A DNA stretch of 64,000 nucleotides, taken from contig KL647326.1 in NCBI GenBank assembly GCA_000727475.1, positions 186,001 through 250,000 on the forward strand, read 5' to 3'. Position 1 is the first letter of the stretch. Each line of letters begins with the position of its first letter. This DNA comes from Sarcocystis neurona. Lineage: Eukaryota; Apicomplexa; Conoidasida; Eucoccidiorida; Sarcocystidae. Shown piece after piece: positions 62,401-64,000 of this stretch. The notes below the pieces were generated by a model. The model was not told where the DNA came from and ran no database searches. It saw only the letters and a list, made by a program, of their open reading frames with translations. The translations under genes were made by a program, and so were the position numbers.

Positions 62401-63884
62401 ACCTGTTTCTCTCTCTCTCTCTCTGTCTGTGTCTCTCTCCATATATATATATATGTGCATATATATATATATATGTGTATGTCTATAGGAAGGCTTTCTC
62501 TGCCTCTCTCTCTCTCCATATATATATATATATATATGTGTGTCTATCGCGAGGGTTTCTCTGCCTCTCTCTCTCTCTCCATATATATATATATATGTAT
62601 ATATATACGTGTATGTCCTTATATATATATACATGTCTGTGGAGGGCGTAACACCACCTGTTTCTCTCTCTCTCTGTCTCTCTCTATATACGTACATACA
62701 AATATATACATATATATACATATATATATACACACATTTATATATATACATATATACATATGTATATACATATACATATATATACATATATATGTAGAGG
62801 GAGTGACAGCACCTATCTCTCTCTCTTGCTAAATATGTATATATATGTATGTGGGGAGAGTGCCACCCTCTGTTTCTCTCTCTCTCTATAGATATACATA
62901 CGTATACACATGTATGTAGAGAGAGAGCGACACCACCTGTCTTTCTATTCTCTCTTTACAGATACATATGTATACATACATATGTAATACGCTGTGGAAG
63001 AGTGGCATGTATGCGCGTGTGTGTCGGGGAGAAAAGCTGGGACGAATACGTGGAGAAGTTTTGTGGGAGGGCACGGTACATTCTCAGGAGTGGTTGAGAA
63101 GGGCTTTTTGTTTGACTTGTGTGGCAGCAGCACGTTTCTACGAATACTCATATATATACATAGCAAGTGCATGCGCGTGATAGAGAGAGAGGGACAGAGA
63201 TAGTGAGGGCCACACACACGTATACGAAGGGTGGGACTCACAAGATCGGGTGTTACACGTCTTCATAGACGGCGACGCAAAGTTTTCTCCATATTTTCTC
63301 TCTTCCTTTTTTCCTGCTGCAATTGCTGCTTCCGCTGCTGCTGCTGTTTCCGCTTCTGCTGCTTCGGCTGCTGCCGTCTCTTCTTCTTCTGCGGAGTCGT
63401 GGAGGAGCAGCAGGTGGCAGCTGCTTGCCTCGTCTTCGATACAGCACGGCAGTGAGAAGTGAAGAAGAAGCACCAGCACGCCCTCACAGTCTGCTGTCCT
63501 TTCTTCTGCTGCTGTTTCTCCCACTTCCTCCTCTTCTTCTTCTCCGCCTCCTCCTTCATCTTCTCTTTGGTGTTGTTGTTGGGCAGCAGCAGCCGCAGGT
63601 GCTGCAGCAGCAGTGAAATGCGCGGCAGCGACACCAGCAGCAGTAGCAGATCGCGGAGGAGCAGGGGGTGCAGCAGCAACAGGAGAATGAGAAGACACGC
63701 CTTCTCTCCGGCTGCTTCGCTGCTGCTGCTGCTGTTCGAGGGGGAAGGATGAGAACGAGGAGCACAAGGAGAGAGAGGTAACAGCAAGCAGCCGAGGCGC
63801 AGGCCAGCCGCGCTCGTGTAGGCGCAGCAGCAGCACGTCGTACGCGTTCCACAGGCTCTGGTCTATAGGATCCGTATACAACCC
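53431..63884 (-). CDS. Rab geranylgeranyltransferase alpha subunit, N-terminus beyond right edge
   Basis: The alpha subunit pairs with a beta subunit and Rab escort protein to attach geranylgeranyl groups to C-terminal Cys of Rab GTPases. Visible pieces, 5' to 3' on the minus strand: after a CTCTGCAG acceptor at 63885, [20 protein letters not shown] carries the conserved TDPxDQSxW prenyltransferase-alpha motif. A large exon (59248-57695) has [11 protein letters not shown] and [15 protein letters not shown], matching the Ig-like insert, then a long Ala/Ser/Gln insertion and [19 protein letters not shown]. Exon about 55625-55263 ends in a leucine-rich repeat, [13 protein letters not shown], before GTGAGT. 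The terminal exon 53554-53431 gives [15 protein letters not shown], and its junction with 55263 is phase-correct. Exons between 57695 and 55625, and between 63800 and 59248, are not fully resolved. The frame of the first exon stays open to 63138. The protein is much longer than orthologues because of homopolymer insertions. Confidence 0.85.
53555..55262 (-). other. inferred intron of the Rab transferase gene containing a palindrome array
   Basis: Bounded on the minus strand by GTGAGT (55262) and CTGCTTCAG (53555), with matching phase. It contains TA-rich sequence (53790-54130 and 54880-55150) and the palindrome array at 54218-54652. No other gene is seen. Confidence 0.6.
54218..54652. repeat. 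array of GGTGTACGTACACC / GGTGTACAGACACC palindromes
   Basis: Clear copies start at 54218 (a 16-base perfect palindrome, GGGTGTACGTACACCC), 54301, 54373, 54412, 54572 and 54639. Decayed copies lie near 54273, 54333 and 54459. Spacing is 26-67 bases with one longer gap. Three copies share the variant GGTGTACAGACACC. The spacers are unique. Confidence 0.8.
55640..57694 (-). other. inferred intron region of the Rab transferase gene
   Basis: The plus strand carries CAG blocks (56280-57140), so the sense strand is CTG-rich, which is the intron orientation. 55650-56000 is TA-rich. 57340-57600 is CTG- and TTC-rich on the plus strand. The junction after YLVLQN (donor GTAAGC at 57694) leads into this region, but the next acceptor and any small exon were not identified. 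Confidence 0.45.
59249..60370 (-). other. CAG-on-plus block, intron-like for the Rab transferase gene
   Basis: Runs of CAG, AGC and GCA on the plus strand (CTG on the gene's sense strand) lie upstream of the acceptor at 59249. A 70-75-base unit containing GGGACCCCA and GACAAGGAAATCAGC is repeated at about 59270-59410. The minus-strand frame is open across 59937-59249 and could extend the exon, but is Leu/Cys-rich. A plus-strand Ala-rich frame (59786-60310) is taken as antisense. Confidence 0.4.
60370..61830. repeat. TA-rich minisatellite with AGGAAGAGAGA...CTGCTATA core
   Basis: Copies of a core like AGGAAGAGAGAGATGCACTG followed by CTATA occur near 60850, 60920, 61022, 61109, 61207, 61292 and 61430, about 80-110 bases apart. 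They are separated by TATATATGTATATGCATAAT-like linkers. Non-coding, in an inferred intron of the Rab transferase gene. Confidence 0.75.
61830..62200. other. short GC-rich island, no assigned gene
   Basis: Mixed-composition frames on both strands (for example plus [17 protein letters not shown]) are flanked by minisatellites. It may hold a small exon of the minus-strand gene, but no splice pair with the right phase was found. Confidence 0.35.
62210..63000. repeat. TA/CT minisatellite with AACACCACCTGTTTCTCTCT core
   Basis: The core GTAACACCACCTGTTTCTCT is seen near 62389 and 62647, with diverged copies near 62222, 62802, 62862 and 62928. Between them lie CTCTCTCC followed by (TA)n and TGTGTATGTCTATCGGGAGG. 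Non-coding. Confidence 0.75.
63138..63884 (-). CDS. first visible exon region of the Rab transferase gene
   Basis: The segment from the CTCTGCAG acceptor (63885) begins [20 protein letters not shown], then [12 protein letters not shown]. The frame stays open through poly-Gln, an acidic [13 protein letters not shown] stretch and Ala/Glu runs to 63138. The conserved motif needs only about 63800-63884. The rest may be an insertion, as in the next exon, or intron. No clear donor was found. Confidence 0.6.
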   Translation of the reverse strand, partial: GLYTDPIDQSLWNAYDVLLLRLHERGWPAPRLLAVTSLSLCSSFSSFPLEQQQQQRSSRREGVSSHSPVAAAPPAPPRSATAAGVAAAHFTAAAAPAAAAAQQQHQREDEGGGGEEEEEEVGETAAEERTADCEGVLVLLLHFSLPCCIEDEASSCHLLLLHDSAEEEETAAAEAAEAETAAAAEAAIAAGKKEERKYGENFASPSMKTCNTRSCESHPSYTCVWPSLSLSLSLYHAHALAMYIYEYS

Positions 63885-64000
63885 CTGCAGAGAATCACAC
63901 GGGCGCACACACAGCAAAAAGTACGGCAGCAGTAACATCGGCAGCAAAAGTAGCAGCAGCAAACGCAGCAACGGCAAGAGTAGCGGTAGAAGCACGGACA
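63885..64000 (-). other. upstream intron edge
   Basis: CAG/AGC runs on the plus strand at 63925-63985 (CTG on the sense strand) precede the acceptor. The catalytic N-terminal prenyltransferase repeats of the Rab transferase alpha subunit should lie beyond the window. Confidence 0.5.

Noticed and set aside
60832..63097. Short Ile/Tyr/Val-rich ORFs in TA-rich DNA
   Set aside because: They are translations of (TA)n and (TG)n minisatellites with no unique protein sequence.
1..64000. tRNA, rRNA, telomeric repeat or transposon
   Set aside because: No cloverleaf-like GGTTCGAATCC signals, rRNA-like blocks, TTTAGGG-type arrays, or reverse transcriptase or transposase motifs were seen on either strand by eye. 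A dedicated RNA and repeat search would be needed to exclude small or degenerate elements.

Overview
The window looks like nuclear DNA of an Eimeria-type coccidian (Apicomplexa). It carries dense CAG/CTG triplet tracts that stay open in several frames and encode runs of Gln, Ala and Ser. Exons are GC-rich, introns are long and AT-rich and filled with (TA)n minisatellites, and GT-AG junctions are of metazoan-like strength. I see no prokaryotic features, tRNA, rRNA or recognisable transposon. One 654-base run of N (32248-32901) is an assembly gap inside a CTG tract.

Layout. (1) 1-17 kb: minus-strand coding dominates. It holds a 1,752-residue low-complexity protein with a C-terminal SANT/Myb domain (3649-8907), a small ORF (11797-12327) and the last two exons of an unrecognised gene (13789-14305). 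(2) 17-47.6 kb: a series of plus-strand exons encodes alpha-helical repeat segments like those of apicomplexan HPR/RAP organellar RNA-binding proteins. Phase-compatible junctions link many of them (19427 to 20898, 21156 to 24717, 34510 to 34697 to 35100, 37923 to 37989, 40705 to 41782, 43447 to 44868 and others). They may form one gene of about 30 kb or a few neighbours. Inside the inferred introns lie minus-strand poly-Gln/poly-Ala ORFs whose status is open. (3) 49.2-51 kb: a minus-strand gene of unknown function. (4) 53.4 kb to the right edge: the minus-strand gene for the alpha subunit of Rab geranylgeranyltransferase, with its N-terminus outside the window and C-terminal leucine-rich repeats. 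This is the best functional assignment here.

Two patterns run through the window. First, triplet polarity: where I can orient a gene, CAG lies on the sense strand of exons and CTG (pyrimidine-rich) on the sense strand of introns. This makes many antisense ORFs look like Q/E/K-rich proteins. Second, a 14-base palindrome close to GGTGTACGTACACC occurs more than 20 times. It is clustered at about 40-50-base spacing in an intron of the helical-repeat gene (27.2 kb) and in an intron of the Rab transferase gene (54.2 kb), with scattered copies elsewhere. I do not recognise it, and it is the most interesting unexplained signal.

All gene models were made by eye from splice consensus and reading phase. 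Exact starts, and joins across long introns, need transcript data.
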